Source of the DNA: an uncultured Clostridia bacterium
GTDB lineage: Bacteria > Bacillota > Clostridia > Oscillospirales > Ruminococcaceae
Reading direction: 5' to 3'
NCBI GenBank assembly: GCA_947628615.1
Contig: CANRAO010000001.1
Coordinates: 186,001 to 250,000 of the forward strand
DNA: 64,000 nucleotides
Positions within the stretch are counted from its first letter, which is position 1. Every line of letters starts with the position of its first letter. Of the stretch, positions 42,309-50,709 are shown in pieces. The notes beneath the pieces are model-generated. The model saw only the letters and a list, made by a program, of their open reading frames with translations. It ran no database searches and was not told where the DNA came from. The translations under genes were made by a program, and so were the position numbers.

Positions 42309-42604
42309 AAAATCTCTCTCCTAAATAAACATTATTACTCAATTATATGTTTGGCTTTTTTCATTAATAAAATTCATATTCATAATCATATTACATTATA
42401 CGTTAAATTAACATAAAAGTCAAACTGAAATTACATATATTATCATAATCAACAAAACTTAATCTGAAAGCTGTATGAATATTTATTATTCTGCATAATG
42501 ATGAATTTTTGATGATTTTAAATATCATTTTCAAACGATATATTAAAATATTATTCGCATTTAAGAGTAAATATGAATAATTGAACAATAAAGCCTGCAA
42601 AACT

Positions 42605-42622
42605 GTGTTAAATATTTAACAA
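42605..42622. promoter_or_regulatory. Rex operator upstream of pckG
   Basis: GTGTTAAATATTTAACAA matches the Rex consensus TTGTTAAnnnnTTAACAA with one mismatch. It ends 8 bases before the -35 box of the pckG promoter, the same spacing as the operator upstream of rex. Confidence 0.8.
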
Positions 42623-42630
42623 TTCGCCTA

Positions 42631-42659
42631 TTGACAACGATTAGAATTAACAGTATAAT
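42631..42659 (+). promoter_or_regulatory. Promoter of pckG
   Basis: TTGACA (42631-42636), 17-base spacer, TATAAT (42654-42659). Confidence 0.88.
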
Positions 42660-42720
42660 GATATTTGTGGAAAGTTAGTTTATTTCAACTAAAATACCTA
42701 TTTATGAGAGGAGCAAAATT

Positions 42721-44514
42721 ATGGCTAGTTTAACTAAAAACCCAAATGTAAATGCGTGGGTTGATGAAATGATCGCATTGACAAAGCCGGAAAAGGTCGT
42801 TTGGATCGACGGCAGTGACGAACAGCTTCAGGCTCTTAGAGACGAGGCTATATCAACAGGTGAAATGATAAAGCTCAACGAAGAAAAACTTCCGGGATGT
42901 TTATATCACAGAACTCTTCCTAACGATGTTGCAAGAGTTGAGGACAGGACATTTATATGTACAAATACAAAAGAAGAAGCAGGACCTACAAACAACTGGT
43001 GCGACCCTAAGGAAATGTATGCAAAGCTGACTCCTATGTACGACGGGGTTATGAAGGGAAGAAAAATGTACGTTATCCCATATTCAATGGGACCTATCGG
43101 CTCTCCGCTTGCAAAGGTGGGGGTTGAGATAACAGACTCTATATACGTTGTTCTTAATATGGATATTATGACAAGAATGGGTGCTAAGGCTTTTGAAAAT
43201 CTCGGCGATACTTCAAATGACTTTGTAAGAGGTCTTCACTCGAAGGCTGACGTTGACCCTGAAAAGAGATATATTGTACACTTCCCACAGGATAATACTA
43301 TCTGGTCGATTAATTCGGCATACGGCGGAAACGTACTTCTCGGTAAAAAATGCTTTGCTTTGAGAATTGCTTCATATCAGGGTAAAAACGAGGGCTGGAT
43401 GGCTGAGCATATGCTTATTCTTGGTGTTGAAAAGCCTGACGGCGAAGTTAAATATATCACTGCGGCTTTCCCGTCAGCCTGCGGAAAGACAAATCTTGCT
43501 ATGCTTATTCCTCCTGAGGTTTATACAAAGAAGGGATATAAGGTCTGGACAGTCGGCGACGATATTGCTTGGTTAAAGCAGGGCGAGGACGGCAGACTCT
43601 ATGCTATCAATCCTGAAAACGGTTTCTTTGGAGTTGCTCCGGGAACAAACGCTAAATCTAATTTCAACGCTTTGGAGTCAACAAGAAAGAATACAATATT
43701 CACAAATGTTGCTATCAACAATGACGATATGACAGTATGGTGGGAAAAGCTCGACAAAAATCCTCCTGTAAACGCTACAGAGTGGAAGGGAGCAAAAGTA
43801 AACGGTCCTGAGTATGTTGCTGAGGGCAATAACCTTGCACATCCTAACTCAAGATTTACCGCTCCTGCTGAAAACTGCCCCTGCATTTCGCCTGAATTCA
43901 ATAACCCTGAGGGAGTTCCTATCTCGGCTATTATCTTCGGCGGAAGAAGAGCTAAGACTACTCCGCTTGTTTATCAGTCGTTTGACTGGACTCACGGTAC
44001 GTTTGTAGGCTCGGTAGTTTCTTCCGAGACAACCGCTGCTGCAACAGGTGCTGTTGGAGTTTTAAGACACGATCCTATGGCTATGAAACCTTTCTGCGGC
44101 TACCATATGGGCGACTATTGGGCTCACTGGGTTGAAATGGGCAAAAAGCTCGGTGACAAGGCTCCTAAGATATTCAATGTAAACTGGTTCAAGCAGGACG
44201 ATGATGGTAACTTTATCTGGCCAGGTTTCGGCGATAATATGAGAGTTCTCGACTGGATAATCAAGAGATGTGAGGGAACAGTTGACGCTCAGGAAACTGC
44301 TATTGGGTATCTTCCAAAGCCTGAGGATCTGAACCTCGAGGGCATTGAGGACGAAATTACTCCTGAAACTTTAAACGAGCTTTTATCTGTTGATAAAGAA
44401 CTCTGGAATGACGAGGTTGCTGATATTCGAGAGTTCTACAAGCAGTTTGGCGACAGGCTGCCTAAAGAAATGACAGATGAGCTTAACAAGCTTGAGGCAA
44501 GACTTAATAAGTAA
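42721..44514 (+). CDS. pckG: Phosphoenolpyruvate carboxykinase (GTP)
   Basis: Interconverts oxaloacetate and PEP with GTP/GDP. In rumen-type fermenters it usually fixes CO2 toward succinate or supplies oxaloacetate. The 597-residue protein is of the GTP class: VIPYSMGPIGSPLAK, the substrate/P-loop AAFPSACGKTNLAMLIPP (about residues 244-261) with the reactive Cys, TVGDDIAWLK, ENCPCISPEF and GRRAKTTPLVYQSFDW. GAGAGGAG precedes the ATG. Transcribed alone from a consensus promoter with an upstream Rex site, tying it to NADH/NAD state (inference). Confidence 0.96.
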   Translation: MASLTKNPNVNAWVDEMIALTKPEKVVWIDGSDEQLQALRDEAISTGEMIKLNEEKLPGCLYHRTLPNDVARVEDRTFICTNTKEEAGPTNNWCDPKEMYAKLTPMYDGVMKGRKMYVIPYSMGPIGSPLAKVGVEITDSIYVVLNMDIMTRMGAKAFENLGDTSNDFVRGLHSKADVDPEKRYIVHFPQDNTIWSINSAYGGNVLLGKKCFALRIASYQGKNEGWMAEHMLILGVEKPDGEVKYITAAFPSACGKTNLAMLIPPEVYTKKGYKVWTVGDDIAWLKQGEDGRLYAINPENGFFGVAPGTNAKSNFNALESTRKNTIFTNVAINNDDMTVWWEKLDKNPPVNATEWKGAKVNGPEYVAEGNNLAHPNSRFTAPAENCPCISPEFNNPEGVPISAIIFGGRRAKTTPLVYQSFDWTHGTFVGSVVSSETTAAATGAVGVLRHDPMAMKPFCGYHMGDYWAHWVEMGKKLGDKAPKIFNVNWFKQDDDGNFIWPGFGDNMRVLDWIIKRCEGTVDAQETAIGYLPKPEDLNLEGIEDEITPETLNELLSVDKELWNDEVADIREFYKQFGDRLPKEMTDELNKLEARLNK

Positions 44515-44534
44515 TTTTAAATTATAACCAGAAC

Positions 44535-44567
44535 AAAGGGCAAATCCGTTTTGGATTTGTCCTTTTT
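44535..44567 (+). terminator. Intrinsic terminator after pckG
   Basis: Arms AAAGGGCAAATCC/GGATTTGTCCTTT with a GTTTT loop, then T residues. Confidence 0.85.
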
Positions 44568-44572
44568 AGATG

Positions 44573-44960
44573 CCCCGCCGAGCCTCCGGGCAACGATGAC
44601 GTTGCATCCATTCTGCCTTTGGAAGGTTAGCATAATGTGTTTACTTTGTGCAACGGCAGGCTAGCACCTAGAGGCAAGAATTTTAGAAGCAAGAAGCAAG
44701 AGCAGGGCTGAGCCCTGCACGCTCTCTGCCTTTGAAAGGTTAGCATAATGTGTTTACTTTGTACAACGGCAGGCTAATATAAAGTGAAAAAGGTAAGTTC
44801 TTGCCTCTTGCCTCAGCTTTTAGATGCTAGAAATTTAGAGGCAAGAAACAAGATTATATCTATTTTACAAAGTATAAGTCTGCCGTTTTGAAACGTCAAA
44901 CATTAAATTAAACTTTTAATAGGCAGCGGAGCTTCCGGCGTCACGCTGGCGGTTCGCTGG
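44573..44960. repeat. Mosaic intergenic repeat cluster E (no gene)
   Basis: This stretch without genes contains two R1 copies (44613-44664, 44726-44777), an R4 string with TTAGAAGCAAGAAGCAAG, the GCAGGGCTGAGCCCTGC hairpin, an AGTTCTTGCCTCTTGCCTC arm, a second R4 arm (TTAGAGGCAAGAAACAAG) and R2 at 44878-44932, ending with GCGTCACGCTGGCGG. From R1 onward it is nearly the same as 3172-3400 in cluster A. Confidence 0.85.
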
Positions 44961-45037
44961 TGGCTTGACACGGGTTGGTAAGTATAGTATAATTTTAATT
45001 TAGAGATTATAAAAAATACAAAAAACAGGTGGAAAAT

Positions 45038-45643
45038 GTGTTGCAGATTTTTTGGGGTTCTGTTTTTTTATTGTTTGATATCAATGCTTCTGTTTACGGG
45101 ATTGACATTCTGCCTGATTTTGCAGGCTGGATTCTAACGGTTTTCGGAATATGCAGACTTTCACGGTATTCAAAATCGTTTAACTGCATTAAAATTGCAG
45201 GGATATTTATGACTATTGTCAGTCTGGTTCAGTTTGTAATATCATTTTTAGATAAAAATTATATCTATACATATTTTTCAGAGCGTTTCGGTATCGGAAA
45301 TGCAGAAATAGAGTTCGTTTTGACAAATGTTTTCTGGGGATTGAAGCTGGCTGCTTTTACATTACTGGTGTTTGCTGTTTATAAAGCAAAGGACAGCTTA
45401 GGAGATATTCATAGAATTAAAATACTGGGAACAGTCTGGCTTGCGATTCTGATAATTGAAATTTTTACGTTTTCGTTTAATAATTTTATTGTAAATTATC
45501 TGCCGGACGCAATTCAAAAAGCAATTATGCAGATTTTAGTAGTTGGAGTAATTTTCTTTAAAATCTGGTTTGTTTATTGTGTTTATAAACTCTCAAAGGC
45601 ATTAAAGCCTTCTGAGAAATTAAAAATGACAGATAGAGATTAA
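45038..45643 (+). CDS. Polytopic membrane protein of unknown function
   Basis: About 200 residues with five or six membrane helices and a charged C-terminus (KPSEKLKMTDRD). I do not recognise the family. The N-terminal VFLLFDINASVYGIDILPDF and FAGWILTVFGICRL resemble small clostridial membrane proteins of unknown role. The start could be GTG 45029, GTG 45038 or TTG 45041; AGGTGG at 45027-45032 excludes the first. It lies 19 bases upstream of a polyprenyl-sugar glycosyltransferase and should be part of the same surface-glycan operon. Confidence 0.7.
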   Translation: MLQIFWGSVFLLFDINASVYGIDILPDFAGWILTVFGICRLSRYSKSFNCIKIAGIFMTIVSLVQFVISFLDKNYIYTYFSERFGIGNAEIEFVLTNVFWGLKLAAFTLLVFAVYKAKDSLGDIHRIKILGTVWLAILIIEIFTFSFNNFIVNYLPDAIQKAIMQILVVGVIFFKIWFVYCVYKLSKALKPSEKLKMTDRD

Positions 45644-45662
45644 AATTTCGGAGGCAGATGTA

Positions 45663-46592
45663 ATGCTATCAATTATTATACCAAGCTATAATGAGGAAAA
45701 GAATATTGAAAATACTGCAAACGTCGTAGCAGATATTATGAATAAAAATAATATCGACTTTGAAATTGTTTTTGTGAACGACGGCTCTAAGGATAAAACG
45801 TGGGAGCTTATTTCCCGTCTGGCTGATGAAAGAGATAATATAGTCGGGGTGAACTTCTCGAGAAACTTTGGAAAGGAAAGTGCTATTTTTGCCGGTCTTA
45901 AAGAGGCAGCAGGCGACGCATGCGTTTTGATGGACTGCGATCTGCAGCATCCTCCTCAGGTAATAGTTGAGATGTATAATATCTGGAAGAATAATGACGG
46001 GATAGATGTCGTTGAGGGGAGAAAGTCAAACAGGGGAAAGGAAAATCCGATTTACAAATGCTTTTCTCTTTTGTTTTACAAGCTGATAAAGAGCGCTTCG
46101 GGGCTGGATATGAAAGCGTCTTCTGACTTTAAACTGCTGGACAGAAAGGTCGTAGACAGCTTAAACGAAATGCCCGAGAGACTTACCTTTTTCAGGGCAA
46201 TGTCAAGCTGGGTTGGCTTTAATACCGAAACTGTCTACTTTGACGTCGCAGAACGTTTTGAAGGTGAATCAAAATGGTCATTGAAGTCGCTTGTAAAATA
46301 TGCGGTAAATTCTATATCGTCGTTTACTTCTGCACCGCTGCATATCGTTACTGTTATCGGTTTTGTAATGCTTCTGTGCTCTATAGCTCTCGGGATTCAA
46401 ACGCTTTGGAAATTTGCTCACGGGAGCAGCGAGGGATTTACGACTGTTATTCTGCTGATTCTTTTAACATCAAGTCTGATAATGATAAGTATTGGCATAA
46501 TCGGATATTATATTTCTAAAATATATGAGGAAATAAAATGCAGACCTAGATATATAATTTCTGAGAAAAAGAAGAGCAGTAATTTAGAATAA
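45663..46592 (+). CDS. GtrB/DPM-type polyprenyl-phosphate glycosyltransferase (GT2)
   Basis: A 309-residue GT2 enzyme that attaches a sugar from a nucleotide donor to undecaprenyl phosphate at the inner face of the membrane. It shows IIIPSYNEEKNIE, FVNDGSKDKTWEL, NFSRNFGKESAIFAGL, the DxD-like MDCDLQHPP and AERFEGESKWSLKSLVKYA, followed by two C-terminal membrane helices, the GtrB/CsbB layout. A GGAGG site is present. It is 60 bases upstream of a YfhO protein; the CsbB-YfhO pair is known to decorate wall polymers with GlcNAc in Bacillus, so a parallel role is likely. Confidence 0.92.
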   Translation: MLSIIIPSYNEEKNIENTANVVADIMNKNNIDFEIVFVNDGSKDKTWELISRLADERDNIVGVNFSRNFGKESAIFAGLKEAAGDACVLMDCDLQHPPQVIVEMYNIWKNNDGIDVVEGRKSNRGKENPIYKCFSLLFYKLIKSASGLDMKASSDFKLLDRKVVDSLNEMPERLTFFRAMSSWVGFNTETVYFDVAERFEGESKWSLKSLVKYAVNSISSFTSAPLHIVTVIGFVMLLCSIALGIQTLWKFAHGSSEGFTTVILLILLTSSLIMISIGIIGYYISKIYEEIKCRPRYIISEKKKSSNLE

Positions 46593-46652
46593 TATTTGTC
46601 AGATGTATGGCAATTAATTAAATATTTTAAAATGTAAAGGGGTAGATGAGGT

Positions 46653-49490
46653 ATGAGTAAAAGTGAAAAAATTAAGCTGACTCCGCCAAAAGGTGCTGTT
46701 TCTAACAGCAAGAAAGGCGTAAAGCAATGGCTTTATCAGCACAGAATTTATGGACTGGTTTTCATTATTCCGCTGATAATAATGTATATTGTCTATGCGG
46801 TGTTTAAAGTACATCCGTGGGGTGATAATTCGGTTTTAGTTCTGGATTTAAACGGGCAGTATGTGTATTACTATGAGGCTTTGCGAGACGCCTTCTGGGG
46901 AAAGGGAAGCTTTATCTATAGCTGGAACAGAAATTTGTCAGGTGAGATGTTTGGCATATTTGCATATTATCTGTTAAGTCCGTTTATGCTTATCATCTGC
47001 ATTCTTCCAAGAACAATGATGTGCGGAGCTATTGAAATTATTCAGCTTTTGAAAATCGCTGCAGCGGCTGTTGCATTTGCGTTTTTCATTAGAAAAAGCT
47101 ATAAGACAAAAAATGTAACTACGATTATCTTTTCTACATGCTATGCGCTTATGACATATATGGTAGTAGAACTTATGGATCCTATGTGGCTGGACGGACT
47201 TATTTATCTTCCGTTTATTTGTTACGGTGTAGGAAAGCTAATCGACAAGAAAAAGACGCTGTTCTTTATTATACCTCTGGCACTTGTTTTCATTGCCCAT
47301 TTTTATATCGGGTATATGATAGGAATTTTTACAGCCTTATATTTTTTATATTATCTTTTCACAACAAAAACAAAACAGACGGCAAAATCAGTTTTATTCA
47401 GTATTCTCAGGTTTATGGGTTCTGCTGTTATAGCTGTAATGCTTGCTTGCATAGTTTTAATTCCTGTCTATAAATCGCTGAGTCTCGGAAAACTCGATTT
47501 CAGTACTCCTGATTTTTCATTGCATACACAGTTTAATTTGTTTGATTTCTTTACAAAGCTGTTCCCTATGAGCTATGATACAGTGCGTCCTGAGGGACTT
47601 CCTATGATATTCTGCGGAACTCTCACGCTTATTATGGTTCCGCTGTTTTTCCTGAACAAAAAAATTGATATAAAGCAAAAAGCAGGTCTGGGAGCTTTGT
47701 TAGCAGTACTGTTTGTAAGTATGTATTTGGCTCCTGTTGATATTGTGTGGCACGGATTTCAGGTTCCTAACTGGCTGCCTTACAGATACTCTTTTGCCTT
47801 TTCATTTGTTCTTTTGATTATGGCGGTAAGAACATTCGATAATTTAAGAGGCGTTAGCATAAAGGCTGTGGGCGGAACGGTTTTTGCTCTGATTTGTCTG
47901 CTTGCATATTACGAAACGACCGATATGCCTAGCTTCTATACTTTAACTCAAAAAACGTATGATGACGGAACAACAAGCAGTCAGATCGGCGGAATATGGT
48001 TTTCGGCAATTATGCTTGCGGTTTACTTTATTCTTTTAATTCTATTAAAGAAAAAGAATAGAAAAAGTATAGCTGTTTTTATTTCGGTAGTTGTATTTGC
48101 CGAACTGTATCTGGTATCATTTGACACAATCAAAAAAATAGATAAGGACGTTGCATACAGCGAATATTCAAGCTATGAAAATTATATGACTGAGATACGC
48201 GGTATCGTTGATGACATTAAAAAGGACGATAAGTCGTTTTACAGAATGGAAAAGACTTTCGACAGAACTGTTTGCGACCCTATGGGAATAGGTTATTCAG
48301 GAGTTTCACATTCGTCATCAACTATGAATACAAAGGCGCTTTTGTTCCTAAAAAAGCTGGGATATGGATATGGCGGTAATTTTACCTGCTACAACGGCTC
48401 AACATATATGAATGATTCGCTTTTGGGTATAAAATATCTGATTGACAAAAGTGATGAACTTTGGTCGGATTATTGCGGAACAAGAATAGAAAATGTTCCG
48501 GTAAACTACTTTAAGGTAAAGGATTTTGCTGCGTCTGATGAATCAGGCGACGGAACGGTTACGCAGTATCAGAACCCATACGCATTATCTGTAGGTTTTC
48601 AGTCTGATGCAGGAGTATGTGATTTAAAGCTCGGAGAATTTAACCCGTTTGAAAACCAGAATAATATTTTCAGTGCAATTAACAGTTCAAATGAAGAGTC
48701 AAAGCAAATATTAGAGCCTTTGCAGTATACAGTTGATGAGATTTTAAATGTAGAGTCAGAGCCTTACGGAGATAATCTGGTCAGGTATTATAACACTGCT
48801 GAGGAGGGTTCTGAAAGCCATATAGACTATCTCATCAATGTTGAAAAAGACGGTCCTGTGTATGTATATTTCCCTACGACATATGAAAAGGCGTGCAACC
48901 TTTGGTATTACGACGAAGAAGAATTCCAAAAGTATAAGAGTGAAAACAGCACTGAGCCGGAAATGAATTATGCAGGCGGTTATTTCGAGGGAGACGATTA
49001 CAGAATAGTAGATCTGGGCGATTATGAAAAGAACAGCACGATAAGGCTCAGAATAACTCTTGACAGAGAGGCTTTCTGGAGTCAAGAACTGTTTTACACA
49101 ATGGATTATACGGCTTTTAATAATGCTGTAGATACCATAAAGAAAAACGAGCTTAATGTTACCGAGTATACTGACAGGAGCTTAAAGGGCAATATCGAAA
49201 TCAGCGGAAGTAATAAGGTTATGCTTACAACCATTCCGTACGAGGAGGGCTGGAAAATAACAGTCGACGGCAAGGAGGCAGAGCCTGTTTGTGCAATAGA
49301 TTCGCTGATTGCATTGAAGCTCGACGAAGGCAGCCACGAAATTGAAATGGTCTTTATGCCGAATTACTTTATTGTTTCAATTGTCATATCAATTATCGGT
49401 CTTATCATATGTGCTGTGATATTTTGTTACGAATATAAAGACGGTGTTATAAAAGAAAAGATAGTAAAAAAATTCTCTAAAGCTAAATAA
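46653..49490 (+). CDS. YfhO family membrane protein
   Basis: A 945-residue GT-C-like protein, with a basic N-terminal arm, about thirteen helices, an extracytoplasmic domain and a C-terminal helix. The catalytic-loop type motif VLVLDLNGQYVYYYEALRD (about residues 60-80) with its Asp, YSWNRNLSGEMFGIFAYYL, and LTTIPYEEGWKITVDGKEAE near the end match YfhO. It should take the sugar made on polyprenyl phosphate by the preceding GT2 and pass it to a surface polymer. It is the second YfhO in the window. Confidence 0.9.
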   Translation: MSKSEKIKLTPPKGAVSNSKKGVKQWLYQHRIYGLVFIIPLIIMYIVYAVFKVHPWGDNSVLVLDLNGQYVYYYEALRDAFWGKGSFIYSWNRNLSGEMFGIFAYYLLSPFMLIICILPRTMMCGAIEIIQLLKIAAAAVAFAFFIRKSYKTKNVTTIIFSTCYALMTYMVVELMDPMWLDGLIYLPFICYGVGKLIDKKKTLFFIIPLALVFIAHFYIGYMIGIFTALYFLYYLFTTKTKQTAKSVLFSILRFMGSAVIAVMLACIVLIPVYKSLSLGKLDFSTPDFSLHTQFNLFDFFTKLFPMSYDTVRPEGLPMIFCGTLTLIMVPLFFLNKKIDIKQKAGLGALLAVLFVSMYLAPVDIVWHGFQVPNWLPYRYSFAFSFVLLIMAVRTFDNLRGVSIKAVGGTVFALICLLAYYETTDMPSFYTLTQKTYDDGTTSSQIGGIWFSAIMLAVYFILLILLKKKNRKSIAVFISVVVFAELYLVSFDTIKKIDKDVAYSEYSSYENYMTEIRGIVDDIKKDDKSFYRMEKTFDRTVCDPMGIGYSGVSHSSSTMNTKALLFLKKLGYGYGGNFTCYNGSTYMNDSLLGIKYLIDKSDELWSDYCGTRIENVPVNYFKVKDFAASDESGDGTVTQYQNPYALSVGFQSDAGVCDLKLGEFNPFENQNNIFSAINSSNEESKQILEPLQYTVDEILNVESEPYGDNLVRYYNTAEEGSESHIDYLINVEKDGPVYVYFPTTYEKACNLWYYDEEEFQKYKSENSTEPEMNYAGGYFEGDDYRIVDLGDYEKNSTIRLRITLDREAFWSQELFYTMDYTAFNNAVDTIKKNELNVTEYTDRSLKGNIEISGSNKVMLTTIPYEEGWKITVDGKEAEPVCAIDSLIALKLDEGSHEIEMVFMPNYFIVSIVISIIGLIICAVIFCYEYKDGVIKEKIVKKFSKAK

Positions 49491-49561
49491 TGTGATAAAT
49501 AGTCTTTTCTTTCGGCACATATCATCGTTGACAATAAAATTGATATAGGTTTATTATTATA

Positions 49562-49590
49562 ACAGGAGGAATAATTCCCTCCTGTTTTTG
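49562..49590 (+). terminator. Intrinsic terminator after YfhO gene
   Basis: Arms ACAGGAGG(G)/(C)CCTCCTGT around an AATAATT loop, then TTTTTG. A TTGACA at 49528-49533 just upstream has no convincing -10 partner. Confidence 0.75.
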
Positions 49591-49652
49591 TTTTATTCTT
49601 TTATATTTTTATATTTTTTGTGTAGAAATTTTAGGAGGTAACAATCAAAACA

Positions 49653-49711
49653 CTTATTTCAGTAATGAGTTTGGATTTGTGTTAAACGCCTATCAAACTC
49701 GGAAATTTAAG
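49653..49711 (+). promoter_or_regulatory. Hairpin leader upstream of membrane protein gene
   Basis: GAGTTTG (49667-49673) pairs with CAAACTC (49694-49700), extended by CTTATTTC with GAAATTTAAG. The stem would end directly at the ribosome binding site AAAGGA, so it could influence translation. Confidence 0.35.
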
Positions 49712-49728
49712 AAAGGATGTACAACAAA

Positions 49729-50535
49729 ATGAGAAAAAAATTAACCTATGGTGACGGAGCACCTCTTGCACTTTCGGTTTTTGCTGTGATATTGAGTGCG
49801 ATTGCTGTGTTTTCGGAATTTTTAGGACGTGCTGTGTTTAACTACTTTTTTGAATCAAAACGTGAATACATATTAAGTGCAGGAAAATATATGTTCTTTC
49901 AGAATTACGGAAGAGCACTTACTGTATTTATAATATCTATTTCGTTTTGTGTTATCTTGTTTAAATCAAGAAAAAGAAAATGCGTCGGCGCATCTGAATG
50001 TGCGGTAGTTATGCTCACATCTCTTTCAATGGGAGCTTACTCTATTGTACAGGTAGGGCACGAGCTTAAAACCGGCAGATTTTTGGATTTTGCAGGACTT
50101 AATGATTCAGAGCTGTTCATATCACTGTTCAGATACTGTGTTGAAGCGTTTACAATATTGCCTGCGGTGTTTATAATTCTCTCCTCGCTGACTATGTTTG
50201 CAAGACTGTCGGCGGAAACATTTAAGGTTAAGGTTGAAAAACAGCTTCCTCTGGCATTTGAGGTGGACAACAGCGAGCCTGTTGTGGTTGAAGGCATTAA
50301 AAGCGTTGTTGATGAAAGCAAGGACATTTCTGCAAATTCAAAATCTTCTGCTGAAAACACAAAGGATAGTACAAGTTCAATTATGGAAATTATTGAAGAA
50401 GAAGCTAATATTGATAATGAAAGCAATATGACTTCTATTCCCGAATCAGAGGTAAACGATGATAATTCTGAAGAAGCAGAGCTTGAAAATCAAGTTACCT
50501 TTGACAGCTTAAACCAACCAGTTACAGAGAATTGA
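49729..50535 (+). CDS. Membrane protein with acidic cytoplasmic tail, unknown function
   Basis: A 268-residue protein with about four membrane helices in the first 170 residues, then a Ser/Asn/Glu-rich acidic tail of about 90 residues without recognised motifs. RKKLTYGDGAPLALSVFAVI begins it. No family is recognised. AAAGGA at 49712-49717 suits ATG 49729; the in-frame ATG at 49717 overlaps that site. A stable leader hairpin lies just upstream and a terminator follows, so the gene is expressed alone. Confidence 0.75.
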   Translation: MRKKLTYGDGAPLALSVFAVILSAIAVFSEFLGRAVFNYFFESKREYILSAGKYMFFQNYGRALTVFIISISFCVILFKSRKRKCVGASECAVVMLTSLSMGAYSIVQVGHELKTGRFLDFAGLNDSELFISLFRYCVEAFTILPAVFIILSSLTMFARLSAETFKVKVEKQLPLAFEVDNSEPVVVEGIKSVVDESKDISANSKSSAENTKDSTSSIMEIIEEEANIDNESNMTSIPESEVNDDNSEEAELENQVTFDSLNQPVTEN

Positions 50536-50609
50536 TTCTTTAACAAAGAAAAATACTCCGTCAGCGTTTTAATATTATCTTATTAAACTTCTTAAAATTA
50601 ATACAGCTT

Positions 50610-50639
50610 TGGGGCGTCTTTTGACGCCCTTTCTTTTTT
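50610..50639 (+). terminator. Intrinsic terminator
   Basis: Arms GGGGCGTC/GACGCCCT with a TTTT loop, followed by TTCTTTTTTC. Confidence 0.85.
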
Positions 50640-50709
50640 CTCATATAATATTGTTTCTTATCTGCACCCGATTTTAAGTATAATCATATAATATTCTGAG
50701 GTGATTATT

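Larger units (their letters stand above)
42309..42720. other. AT-rich intergenic region upstream of pckG
   Basis: No gene is supported in this ~410-base interval. Apart from the Rex operator and promoter listed next, it is AT-rich DNA with no hairpin of note. Confidence 0.6.

Noticed and set aside
49528..49590. Short RNA gene (promoter plus hairpin) after the second YfhO gene
   Set aside because: The -35 box is good but no acceptable -10 lies at the correct distance; the hairpin is adequately explained as the YfhO terminator.
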